From contig URRN01000028.1 of the NCBI GenBank assembly GCA_900550185.1, positions 1 through 15,337 on the forward strand: a stretch of DNA of 15,337 bases. The letters run 5' to 3'. Numbering within the stretch: the stretch's first letter is position 1; the number at the start of each line of letters is the position of its first letter. Below, in pieces: positions 6,132 through 13,561 of the stretch. Below the pieces are notes generated by a model. It saw only the letters and a program-made list of their open reading frames with translations. It made no database searches and was not told where the DNA came from. Source of the DNA: an uncultured Collinsella sp. GTDB lineage: Bacteria; Actinomycetota; Coriobacteriia; Coriobacteriales; Coriobacteriaceae. The position numbers and the translations under genes are program-made.

Positions 6132-7144
6132 TGGCCGACATCCATATTCTTGTTGCCGACGATTGCTCTGGCCAGCGTCTCGACGCCTTTCTGGGTGCCA
6201 ACGACGGCTGCCCCACGCGCTCTGCCTGCGCGCATCTGATCGAGGGAGGCGCCGTTGCCGTCAACGGTGAGATTTGTCTCTCTAAAAAGTACGCCGTACG
6301 CGCCGGCGATCGCATCTCGGTCGACTTGCCCGAGCCGCACGACCCGACCGATGTGATTCCCGAGGCCATCCCGCTCGACATTCGCTATGAGGACGACTAT
6401 CTCATTGTGCTCTCCAAGCAGCGCGGGCTGGTGTGCCATCCCGCCCACGGCCACGAGAGCGGCACGCTTGCGAACGCCTTGGTCTACCACTGCGGTATCG
6501 ATCATCTTGGTACCGTGCAGGGTGAGGATCGCCCCGGTATCGTGCATCGTTTGGACCGCGATACCTCTGGCCTTATGCTCGCGGCCAAGGACGACGACAC
6601 ACAGCGCGCGCTTCAAAATCTCATTCGCACGCGCACGCTCGATCGTCGCTATATCACGCTTGTCCACGGGCACATCGCCATGGACGAGGGCACCATCAAT
6701 ACCGGTATCGCCCGTTCTACGCGCGACCGCGTCAAGATGGCGGTTTCGGACGACCCCTTTTCCCGTCAGGCCATTACGACCTTTAAAGTCCTCGAGCGCT
6801 TTGATTCCACGCGCTTTGACGATGGTTATACGCTCGTTGAGTGCCATCTGTTTACCGGTCGCACGCACCAGATTCGCGTGCATATGCGTCATATCAACCA
6901 CGCCTGCGTGGGCGATCCACTCTACGGCAAGTGCGATGCGCGCGCCGACCAGGGCCTGACCAGGCAGTTCCTTCATTCCTGGCGCGTGGCGTTCGACCAT
7001 CCCGTGACGGGGGAGCGCATTGAGTGCCGCGACGAGTTGCCGTGGGATCTCGCTGCGGTTCTCGACGATCTGGCTCCGCGCTCGCTCGGTCGCACGGCCG
7101 TTGGAGATGAAATCGTTCCGCAGCTCGGTCTTCTCGAAGCCTAG
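6131..7144 (+). CDS. rluD: RluA/RluD-family 23S rRNA pseudouridine synthase
   Basis: A 337-residue cytoplasmic enzyme that converts uridines to pseudouridine in structured RNA, by family most likely in 23S rRNA. An N-terminal S4-like RNA-binding domain spans about residues 12-66 (QRLDAFLGA through VNGEICLSKKYAVRAGD). The catalytic domain has RPGIVHRLDRDTSGLMLAAK, with the nucleophilic aspartate D142 in HRLD. Further downstream it has GRTHQIRVHM, a typical RluA-family motif. It is translationally coupled to lspA through TAATG, a very common gene pair in Gram-positive bacteria. The exact modified positions cannot be read from sequence, so the rluD name marks the subfamily, not proven target sites. 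Confidence 0.92.
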   Translation: MADIHILVADDCSGQRLDAFLGANDGCPTRSACAHLIEGGAVAVNGEICLSKKYAVRAGDRISVDLPEPHDPTDVIPEAIPLDIRYEDDYLIVLSKQRGLVCHPAHGHESGTLANALVYHCGIDHLGTVQGEDRPGIVHRLDRDTSGLMLAAKDDDTQRALQNLIRTRTLDRRYITLVHGHIAMDEGTINTGIARSTRDRVKMAVSDDPFSRQAITTFKVLERFDSTRFDDGYTLVECHLFTGRTHQIRVHMRHINHACVGDPLYGKCDARADQGLTRQFLHSWRVAFDHPVTGERIECRDELPWDLAAVLDDLAPRSLGRTAVGDEIVPQLGLLEA

Positions 7145-7162
7145 CCAGTATTAGGTGGTTTC

Positions 7163-7189
7163 TTGAACTCGGTAAGCCTGCGGTAAGAT
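7163..7189 (+). promoter_or_regulatory. Candidate promoter for the glycosyltransferase gene
   Basis: TTGAAC at 7163-7168 and TAAGAT at 7184-7189 resemble -35 and -10 boxes but are only 15 bases apart. They sit just after the rluD stop and about 38 bases before the chosen start codon. No terminator separates rluD from this gene, so read-through is also possible. Confidence 0.35.
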
Positions 7190-7226
7190 ATACGGTTGTT
7201 TACGTAACGCGTTGCTGGGAGCCTGC

Positions 7227-8522
7227 ATGCTCGCCTTTTTACAAACCAACACACCCATCGTGATCTTCAACCAGATTGTCGTCACGCTGCTCACGGTCTG
7301 TTTTCTGTACCAGGTGGTCTTCTTTGTCATTGGCGCTCTTCGTGGTGAGGTCGCGCCCCCTAAGGCCAAAAAGCTCCATCGTTATGCCTTCTTTATCGCG
7401 GCGCATAACGAGGAGGCCGTGATCGCCAACCTTGTTCGCTCCATCAAGGATCAGGATTATCCGTCCGAGCTTATCGAGGTCTTCGTGGTCGCCGATGCCT
7501 GCACCGACAACACGGCGCAGCTCGCGCGCGAGGCCGGTGCCATTGTTTACGAGCGCAATGACCTGGCCCGCAAGGGCAAGAGCTGGGTCATGGACTTTGG
7601 CTTCGACCGCATTCTCAACGAGTATCCCGACACGTTTGAGGGCTACTTTATCTTCGATGCCGATAACGTTATCTCCCGCGATTACGTATCCAAGATGAAC
7701 GATGCTTTTGACCAGGGCTTTCATGTGGTCACGAGCTATCGTAACTCCAAGAACTTCGGCAGCTCGTGGATCTCGGCGGCTAATGCTACGTGGTATCTGC
7801 GCGAGGCGCGCTTTCTCAACAACGCGCGCAACATCTGCAAGACGTCTTGCGCCGTCTCAGGTTCGGGCTACCTCATCTCCGCCAGTGTTATCGAGGGCAT
7901 GCACGGTTGGCAGTTCCACACGCTGACCGAGGACATTCAGTTCACCACGTTCTGCGCCATTCACGGCATTCGCATTGGCTATGCGCCGGCGGAGTTCTTT
8001 GACGAACAACCCGTGACGTTTAAGGCGTCCTGGAAACAGCGCATGCGTTGGACCAAGGGCTTCTACCAGGTGTTCTTTACTTACGGTAAGCACCTGATCA
8101 AGTCGACCTTCCGCTACCATCGCTTTGCCGCCTACGACATGTTCATGACGATCGCCCCGGGTATGCTGCTGTCGCTCATCTCGATGCTCGCCAATGCGAC
8201 GTTCCTGATCGTGGGTGGACTCTCGCACGGCTTTTTGGCTACCGAGGTTGAGATGCAGGCGTGCGCCGCTTCGCTCATTTTGACCTTCGCCATGATGTAT
8301 CAGACGTTCTTTATCCTGGCACTGCTCACGACCATCTTTGAGTACAAGCATATTCACTGCGCGCAAAAGTGGCGTCTTGTGACTAACCTGTTTACCTTCC
8401 CGATCTTTATGTTCAGTTATATCCCCATTACGGTGGCTGCTCTGTTCTTGAAGGTTGACTGGGTGCCGACGCAGCACGCCGTGAGTGTTACCCTCGACGA
8501 GGTCATGCAAGGCGCCAAATAA
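7227..8522 (+). CDS. Membrane-bound processive family 2 glycosyltransferase
   Basis: A 431-residue protein with one N-terminal membrane helix (about 11-37), a cytoplasmic GT-A domain (about 50-290) and C-terminal membrane helices (about 303-332, 345-372 and 388-410). All four motifs of processive GT2 enzymes (cellulose, hyaluronan and poly-GlcNAc synthases) are present: D90 in VVADACTD, DAD at 144-146, TED at 234-236 and QRMRW at 271-275. It should transfer sugars from a nucleotide donor and perhaps export the polymer; the sugar is unknown. The ATG at 7227 follows GGGAG at 7217-7221. No exopolysaccharide partners lie beside it, so it looks like an orphan synthase. A strong terminator follows. 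Confidence 0.87.
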   Translation: MLAFLQTNTPIVIFNQIVVTLLTVCFLYQVVFFVIGALRGEVAPPKAKKLHRYAFFIAAHNEEAVIANLVRSIKDQDYPSELIEVFVVADACTDNTAQLAREAGAIVYERNDLARKGKSWVMDFGFDRILNEYPDTFEGYFIFDADNVISRDYVSKMNDAFDQGFHVVTSYRNSKNFGSSWISAANATWYLREARFLNNARNICKTSCAVSGSGYLISASVIEGMHGWQFHTLTEDIQFTTFCAIHGIRIGYAPAEFFDEQPVTFKASWKQRMRWTKGFYQVFFTYGKHLIKSTFRYHRFAAYDMFMTIAPGMLLSLISMLANATFLIVGGLSHGFLATEVEMQACAASLILTFAMMYQTFFILALLTTIFEYKHIHCAQKWRLVTNLFTFPIFMFSYIPITVAALFLKVDWVPTQHAVSVTLDEVMQGAK

Positions 8523-8530
8523 CCATGATC

Positions 8531-8572
8531 AAAACCATCACAAAGGGGACAGGCACCTTTGTGGTGGTTTTT
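8531..8572 (+). terminator. Intrinsic terminator of the glycosyltransferase gene; repeated family
   Basis: AAAACCATCACAAAGG (8531-8546) pairs with CCTTTGTGGTGGTTTT (8556-8571) with only one T-G wobble, around the loop GGACAGGCA, and ends in TTTTT. It lies 8 bases after the stop codon. Read along the transcript it matches the dehydrogenase terminator at 777-820, including part of the loop. Confidence 0.92.
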
Positions 8573-8603
8573 GCGTTTGAGCTGCTGCCCAAGGAGGTGT
8601 TCG

Positions 8604-9026
8604 ATGTTCTATATCCCGTTTTGGATTTGCATCTTTGCCGGCGCGGCGATTGATGCCCGTGAGCGACGGTTTCCCAATCAGCTTGCCGGCGCGTGTGCCG
8701 TGGCTGCGCTTGCAGGCGTTTGGCTCGACAGGGGCGTTAACACAGCCCTTGACCACGCTGGTCTTGCGGTTATCGTCTACCTTGCCCTTGTGCTTACTGA
8801 GTCGCTCTGGCGTCGTGTTCGCCACGCCCCTGGCATTGGCATGGGGGACGCCAAGGCGCTCTTTGCCCTTTGCACCCTCGATCCCCTGGGTGGTGTCGTC
8901 GCATTTGCGGTTGCGCTCCTGACCCTTGCCGCCGCTTGTCTCATTGCAAAAACGCGCTCCCTGCCTTTGCTGCCGTTTTTGGTGCCTATATTTGCCATAA
9001 TCGAGGTCGTGGGCTGCACTTTGTAA
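8604..9026 (+). CDS. Small A24-type prepilin peptidase-like membrane protein
   Basis: A 140-residue hydrophobic protein with about four membrane segments. The ATG at 8604 follows a near-ideal AAGGAGG at 8591-8597 with a 6-base spacer. It carries both aspartates expected of type IV prepilin peptidases: D17 in AAIDARERRFPN and D82 in GMGDAK (the GxGD motif). Length and layout fit the CpaA/TadV-like minimal catalytic domain, without the N-terminal methyltransferase part of PilD. Such enzymes cleave the leader of type IV pilins or flp pilins at the membrane. No pilin or secretion gene is seen in the window, so its substrates must be encoded elsewhere. The gene starts right after a strong terminator and would need its own promoter or read-through. 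Confidence 0.8.
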   Translation: MFYIPFWICIFAGAAIDARERRFPNQLAGACAVAALAGVWLDRGVNTALDHAGLAVIVYLALVLTESLWRRVRHAPGIGMGDAKALFALCTLDPLGGVVAFAVALLTLAAACLIAKTRSLPLLPFLVPIFAIIEVVGCTL

Positions 9027-9057
9027 CCGATTGCGCATCCTTTTTAAGGAGCATGCC

Positions 9058-10305
9058 ATGGAATCTAATCAAGAAACGGCCGTCATTAAGGCGCGCATGG
9101 ACCGTATTCCCTCGGCGTTGTCGCCCGAGCTTGTCGAGCGCATTGCCGCCGATCGTGCTTCGGGCTATGTCAACCCGTATCGTTGCAACGATGATCAGGT
9201 CATTCGTCGTATTGATCGCGCCGCCGACAAAGGCACGCTTATGCGTCCGGCGTTTATGCGCGATACCGAAAAGATACTTCATCTTCCGGCGTACACCCGT
9301 TATGCAGGCAAAACGCAGGTCTTTAGCTTCCGTAGCAATGATGATCTTTCACGCCGCGGTTTGCACGTACAGCTTGTCTCCCGCATTGCGCGCGATATCG
9401 GTCGCGCCCTGGGGCTCAATTGCGATCTGATCGAGGCGATTGGCCTGGGTCACGACTTGGGACACACGCCTTTCGGCCATGCCGGCGAGCGCTTCCTCAA
9501 CGATATCTATCATGAGCGTACGGGGCGTTATTTTTTCCATAACGTGCAGTCGGTTCGCGTGCTCGACGCGTTGTATGGCCGCAACGTGTCGCTCCAGACG
9601 CTCGACGGCGTGCTATGCCATAACGGCGAGTACGAGCAGCGTGTGTTTGAGCTCTCGGACATGGGCTCCTTTGACCAGTTTGACCAGACGGTTGAGGATT
9701 GCATTGCCACGGGCTATAGCGCAATTGAGCATCTGCGTCCCATGACGCTCGAGGGCTGCGTCGTTCGCATCTCGGATATTCTTGCCTACGTCGGTCGTGA
9801 CCGTCAGGATGCGATCGCGGCGGGCCTGCTTTCGCCCGACGCTTTTGATGATGGCCGGGGCGGTGCCTACAACAGTTGGATCCTCACGCACGCTTCCATC
9901 GATATCGTTGAGCACAGCTATGGTAAGCCGCGCATCGAGATGAGCGAGGACCTGTTTGAGGAAATTCGCCGAGCCAAGCGCGAGAACTACGAGAAGATCT
10001 ATAGCAAGGGCGGTATCGAAGGCGATTCCGAGGCGGAGCTGCGCGAGGCGTTCGTAAAGCTCTACGACCGTTGCCTGCGGGATCTAAACAGTGGCGACGA
10101 GTCCTCTTACATCTTTAAGCACCATATTTCGCGCATTGAGCAGCAGCTTTCCTACTATGATCGCACCTATGCCTGGCAGGACGACAAGGATCAAGCCGTG
10201 GTGGATTATATCACGAGCATGACGGACGGTTATTTCTGCGAACTGACGAGCAAGCTGTTCCCCGGTCTGGAGTTTCCGCACCGTACCTATATTAACGAAC
10301 GGTAG
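9058..10305 (+). CDS. dGTPase-like HD-domain triphosphohydrolase
   Basis: A 415-residue cytoplasmic protein of the deoxyguanosinetriphosphate triphosphohydrolase family, which releases triphosphate from dNTPs. The ATG at 9058 follows AAGGAG at 9046-9051. The HD metal site is intact: H103 (RGLHVQLVSR), H132-D133 (GLGHDLGHTPFGHAGE) and D240 (RISDILAYVGRD). HNVQSVRVLD at 161-170 is a further family motif. Divergent members of this family are common in Gram-positive bacteria and their preferred nucleotide is seldom known, so the dgt name is not assigned. It stands 31 bases after the prepilin peptidase gene and 60 bases before rarA. Confidence 0.87.
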   Translation: MESNQETAVIKARMDRIPSALSPELVERIAADRASGYVNPYRCNDDQVIRRIDRAADKGTLMRPAFMRDTEKILHLPAYTRYAGKTQVFSFRSNDDLSRRGLHVQLVSRIARDIGRALGLNCDLIEAIGLGHDLGHTPFGHAGERFLNDIYHERTGRYFFHNVQSVRVLDALYGRNVSLQTLDGVLCHNGEYEQRVFELSDMGSFDQFDQTVEDCIATGYSAIEHLRPMTLEGCVVRISDILAYVGRDRQDAIAAGLLSPDAFDDGRGGAYNSWILTHASIDIVEHSYGKPRIEMSEDLFEEIRRAKRENYEKIYSKGGIEGDSEAELREAFVKLYDRCLRDLNSGDESSYIFKHHISRIEQQLSYYDRTYAWQDDKDQAVVDYITSMTDGYFCELTSKLFPGLEFPHRTYINER

Positions 10306-10320
10306 TTCGTATTAATTCGG

Positions 10321-10326
10321 TATACT
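10321..10326 (+). promoter_or_regulatory. Candidate -10 box upstream of rarA
   Basis: TATACT lies 39 bases before the rarA start codon in a short AT-rich gap and matches the -10 consensus well. I see no good -35 box at 16-18 bases. Confidence 0.3.
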
Positions 10327-10365
10327 GTTAGTGGAAAACGTATTTGATTGATACACGGGATGACT

Positions 10366-11715
10366 ATGGACGACCTTTTTTCTGCTTCGACGCGCGAGCG
10401 TTCCTTTCAGAATGCGCCGCTTGCGGTGCGCATGCGCCCCAATTCGCTCGACGAGTATGTGGGCCAGCAAAAGGCCGTCGGTAAGGGCTCGTGGTTGCGT
10501 GCCGCGATCGAGCACGACGTGCTTTCGAGCGTGATTTTGTACGGGCCGGCCGGTACGGGTAAGACGACGCTGGCCCACATTATCGCCAACCATACCAAGA
10601 GTGAGTTTGTCGAGGTTAGCGCCGTGTCGGGCACCGTGAAGGACTTGCGCCGCGTGATTGACGAGGCCAAGACGCGTCTGAATACCTACGACCGCCGCAC
10701 CATCCTGTTTATCGACGAGATTCACCGCTTCTCTAAGTCGCAGCAGGATGCCCTGCTGCATGCAGTTGAGAACCGTACCGTCATTATGATTGGCGCTACG
10801 ACGGAGAACCCGTACTTCGAGGTCAACTCGGCACTGCTCTCACGTGGTCGCGTCGTGGAGCTTGAGCATCTGAAGGATGAGGAAATCGCCACGCTTATTG
10901 AACGTGCGCTTGAGGCGCCGCAGGGCTTGAACGGTAAGTTCTCGGCCGATGAGGATACGGTCAAGACCATTTGTACGTTGGCCGCGGGTGATGCACGCTC
11001 GGCCTTGACGACACTTGAGCTGGCGAGCGAGATTGCCGTCACGCGTCCCGATACCGAGGGGACGCCAGCGCCGGCGGCGGGGGAGCGCTATCCCATCACC
11101 GTGGATGACGTGAAGATCGCCAACCCGCGTCGCGGCTTTACGTATGACAAAAACGGCGACATGCACTACGACATCATCAGTGCGTTTATTAAGTCTATGC
11201 GCGGTAGTGACCCCGATGCCACGATCTATTGGCTCGCGCGCATGATCGATGCTGGGGAGGACCCTAAGTTTATCGCTCGCCGTATTATGATTCACGCTTC
11301 TGAGGATGTTGGCAACGCCGACCCGCAGGCGCTTTTGGTGGCGCATGCCGCGTTTAAGTCTGCCGAGGTCATTGGCTATCCCGAGTGCCGCATTAACCTT
11401 GCTCAGGCTGCACTCTATGTGTGCTTGGCGCCTAAGTCAAACGCATGTGAGGCCTCGATTGACGCGGCGTTGGCCGATATTCATAGCAGCGGTTTACGTG
11501 AGGTGCCGAGTTATTTGCGCGATCGTCATCGCCCAGGTAGCGACGAATACGGTGTATACAAGTATCCGCATGATTATCCCGAAGGCTGGGTCGATCAGCG
11601 CTATTTGCCCGAGGGGCTGGAGCGTGGCGCGTTCTGGCAGCCTGCGGGCCGCGGCTGGGAAGAGTGGCGCGTAGAGCAAAGCGAACGCGACCGTAGCGGT
11701 AACGCGCCCAAGTAG
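10366..11715 (+). CDS. rarA: Replication-associated recombination protein A (RarA/MgsA), AAA+ ATPase
   Basis: A 449-residue cytoplasmic clamp-loader-like ATPase acting at stalled replication forks; the family is related to Mgs1/WRNIP1. Walker A is GPAGTGKT (60-67), Walker B is ILFIDEIH (113-120), sensor 1 is GATTENP (143-149), and the likely arginine finger is R160 in ALLSRGR. The C-terminal tetramerisation region is well kept, including YKYPHDYPEGWVDQRYLP near the end. The start is chosen at 10366 (MDDLFSAST), with a weak CGGGA upstream; the in-frame ATG at 10360 is equally possible. It follows the dGTPase-like gene, so two genome-maintenance genes lie side by side. Confidence 0.95.
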   Translation: MDDLFSASTRERSFQNAPLAVRMRPNSLDEYVGQQKAVGKGSWLRAAIEHDVLSSVILYGPAGTGKTTLAHIIANHTKSEFVEVSAVSGTVKDLRRVIDEAKTRLNTYDRRTILFIDEIHRFSKSQQDALLHAVENRTVIMIGATTENPYFEVNSALLSRGRVVELEHLKDEEIATLIERALEAPQGLNGKFSADEDTVKTICTLAAGDARSALTTLELASEIAVTRPDTEGTPAPAAGERYPITVDDVKIANPRRGFTYDKNGDMHYDIISAFIKSMRGSDPDATIYWLARMIDAGEDPKFIARRIMIHASEDVGNADPQALLVAHAAFKSAEVIGYPECRINLAQAALYVCLAPKSNACEASIDAALADIHSSGLREVPSYLRDRHRPGSDEYGVYKYPHDYPEGWVDQRYLPEGLERGAFWQPAGRGWEEWRVEQSERDRSGNAPK

Positions 11716-11738
11716 GTCCTTGGCACCTCGCACATTCC

Positions 11739-11770
11739 CTTTGGGTATCTTCCCCCTTCTTTGGGGTACC
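11739..11770 (+). repeat. Two direct repeats 20 bases apart upstream of the sigma-factor operon
   Basis: CTTTGGGTATC (11739-11749) and CTTTGGGGTACC (11759-11770) are near-identical and offset by 20 bases, about two DNA helical turns. They lie between rarA and the DUF948-like gene. GGGTAT resembles a SigB-type -10 element, but I find no matching GTTT-type -35 box. They may be operator or promoter elements. Confidence 0.4.
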
Positions 11771-11810
11771 ATGAAAGGCGTCTGTATTTCGATTCCTTCG
11801 GGAGGCTTGT

Positions 11811-12398
11811 ATGAGTCCCATTCAAATCGCCCTGCTGGTGCTTGCCATTGCCGGCGTGTGGGCTATTGTTGAGCTCGCGCTTACCCTGCGCAAGACCCGC
11901 AACGTTGTCGACTCGCTCGATAAGACCGTGAACGACCTCAATAACACCATCGCCGAGGCGCAGCCGGTGGTGGCAAAACTCGACGGCGCTGTCGACGAGC
12001 TTACGCCGGCACTTGCCCAGATGGAGCCGCTGCTTAAGTCGAGTAAGACGGCAGTTGATGCCCTTACCTCCAATCTCGTAGAGGTCGAAGCCGTGGTTCG
12101 CGACATTTCCGAGGTTACGGGCAGCATGGCCGAGGCCAGCAATGCTGTGTCGAGCGTGACCGACTCTGCCGCCGGTGCTGTGCAGAAGCTCTTCAATAAG
12201 GTGAAGGCTCCTGCAGCTGACGCCGAGCGCAAGCTCGCCGCTGCCGCTGCGGAGGCTGAGCAACCTACCGAGCGCGTCCTAATTGGCGAGGACGAGGCCG
12301 CCGCGGGCGACGATGATGGCCAGAAGTCTGTAGCCAAGCCGGCTCAGTATTACACTTACACGCCCGCCGAGACCTCTGAGGAGTCCTGCGATGAGTAG
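11811..12398 (+). CDS. DUF948-like membrane-anchored coiled-coil protein
   Basis: A 195-residue protein with one N-terminal membrane helix (about residues 4-26), then a long amphipathic heptad-rich region (about 30-145) full of D, L, V, A and E. It ends in an Ala/Glu-rich, acidic tail with QYYTYTPAE near the end. The layout matches the DUF948 family of small membrane-anchored proteins of unknown function that often accompany general stress genes. GGGAGG at 11800-11805 precedes the ATG. The stop codon overlaps the next gene by eight bases, so the two are probably translationally coupled. Confidence 0.75.
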   Translation: MSPIQIALLVLAIAGVWAIVELALTLRKTRNVVDSLDKTVNDLNNTIAEAQPVVAKLDGAVDELTPALAQMEPLLKSSKTAVDALTSNLVEVEAVVRDISEVTGSMAEASNAVSSVTDSAAGAVQKLFNKVKAPAADAERKLAAAAAEAEQPTERVLIGEDEAAAGDDDGQKSVAKPAQYYTYTPAETSEESCDE

Positions 12399-12768
12399 CG
12401 AAGCAACCTGCCCTATCACGCTGACCGTTGCCGGCGACCCGCGTCTCGCTCGCCTTGTGCGCATGACGGCAGCCAACGTTGGTGCCCTGTGCTCTATGTC
12501 TGTCGATCGCATTGAGGACATCCGCATGGCTGCCGAGGAGGCTTTCATTTTTGGTTGCACCGCGGTCGACTGCGACGACATCACCATCAAATTCGATGTC
12601 GATGAGACCCACGTTGGCATGACTATTACCTTTGGCGATCAGGCTACGGTCGATGAAGACGACCAAGCTGCGGTGTATGCCGAGCTCATCCTCGCGAGCG
12701 TGTGCGACTCCTACGAAAAGACTGCGGCGCCCCTGACGCTTTCCCTCGACCTCAAGGCGGATATCTAA
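12391..12768 (+). CDS. RsbW-like anti-sigma factor homologue with degenerate ATP site
   Basis: A 125-residue protein resembling the N-terminal half of RsbW/SpoIIAB-type anti-sigma kinases (GHKL fold), which bind and block SigB/SigF-class sigma factors. The best match is RLVRMTAANVGALC (21-34) and IEDIRMAAEEAF (41-52), the helix that in RsbW holds the catalytic Glu and the Mg-binding Asn. Glu50 is kept but Phe54 stands where the Asn should be. The DxGxG and lid glycine motifs are absent, and the protein is shorter than B. subtilis RsbW (about 160). ATP binding and kinase activity therefore look lost. The assignment rests partly on position directly before a sigma factor. It overlaps the upstream gene by eight bases and ends one base before the sigma start. 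Confidence 0.65.
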   Translation: MSSEATCPITLTVAGDPRLARLVRMTAANVGALCSMSVDRIEDIRMAAEEAFIFGCTAVDCDDITIKFDVDETHVGMTITFGDQATVDEDDQAAVYAELILASVCDSYEKTAAPLTLSLDLKADI

Positions 12769-12769
12769 T

Positions 12770-13561
12770 ATGACCGAACGTTCCCGGAGCGGTAAGACCG
12801 CTTGGGACAAGGAGAAAACCCGCGAGCTGTTTCGTCGCTATAAAGAGACCGGTGACCCGGACGCACGCGAGCAGCTCGTCATGTCCCACATGAACCTGGT
12901 AAGGTTTCTTGCCAACAAATTTAAGAACCGCGGCGAGCCGCTCGATGACCTTATGCAGGTTGGCTATTTGGGCCTGCTCAAGGCTATCGACCGCTTTGAC
13001 CCTGAGCGCGGACTCGAGTTCACCACGTTTGCCACGCCTACCATCTTGGGCGAGATCAAGCGTCACTTCCGCGACAAGGGCTGGAGCGTGCGCGTGCCCC
13101 GTCGCTTGCAGGAGCTCTCGGCCAAGGTCAACCAGGCTACCGATAAGCTCACCAACGAGCTACAGCGCTCGCCCAAGGTTGAGGAGATCGCTGAGTATCT
13201 AGATGTGACTGTCGATGAGGTCCTCGAGGCTATGGAATCGTCTTCGGCTTATACCTCGGTGCCCATCGAGGCTCCTGGTGCGTCCGATTCCGACGATGCC
13301 CCCTCGATTCTCGACCGTTACGCCGACGACGACAGCGAGCTCGACTTTACCGATGACCGCTTGGTGATCGAGGAGGCCATCCGTGATTTCTCGCCGCGCG
13401 AGCGCGAGGTGATCGAGCTGCGCTTTGTGAAGGGCATGACCCAGATTGAGATCGCCAAGAAGCTGGGTATTTCTCAGGTGCAGGTTTCGCGTCTGCTGCG
13501 CCGCACGCTTAAGAAGATTCAGGACAAGATCGACCCCGACGGAGTGATGATTCGTTCATGA
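12770..13561 (+). CDS. RNA polymerase sigma factor, SigB/SigF/SigG family
   Basis: A 263-residue sigma-70 family factor of the general stress/sporulation-type group 3. Region 2 runs about residues 37-110 with DDLMQVGYLGLLKAIDRFD and FTTFATPTILGEIKRHFRD, the latter matching the -10 recognition part. Region 3 is about 111-165 and contains VPRRLQEL and SPKVEEIAEYLDVT. Region 4 is about 207-255 with SPREREVIELRF and the helix-turn-helix MTQIEIAKKLGISQVQVSRL. An acidic linker (171-196) separates regions 3 and 4. No anti-anti-sigma gene of the RsbV type is seen. The gene starts one base after the RsbW-like stop and overlaps the next gene by ATGA. Confidence 0.93.
   Translation: MTERSRSGKTAWDKEKTRELFRRYKETGDPDAREQLVMSHMNLVRFLANKFKNRGEPLDDLMQVGYLGLLKAIDRFDPERGLEFTTFATPTILGEIKRHFRDKGWSVRVPRRLQELSAKVNQATDKLTNELQRSPKVEEIAEYLDVTVDEVLEAMESSSAYTSVPIEAPGASDSDDAPSILDRYADDDSELDFTDDRLVIEEAIRDFSPREREVIELRFVKGMTQIEIAKKLGISQVQVSRLLRRTLKKIQDKIDPDGVMIRS

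Noticed and set aside
6128..7000. 290-codon minus-strand open frame across rluD
   Set aside because: It is the antisense shadow of an RluA-family gene that has all its catalytic motifs.
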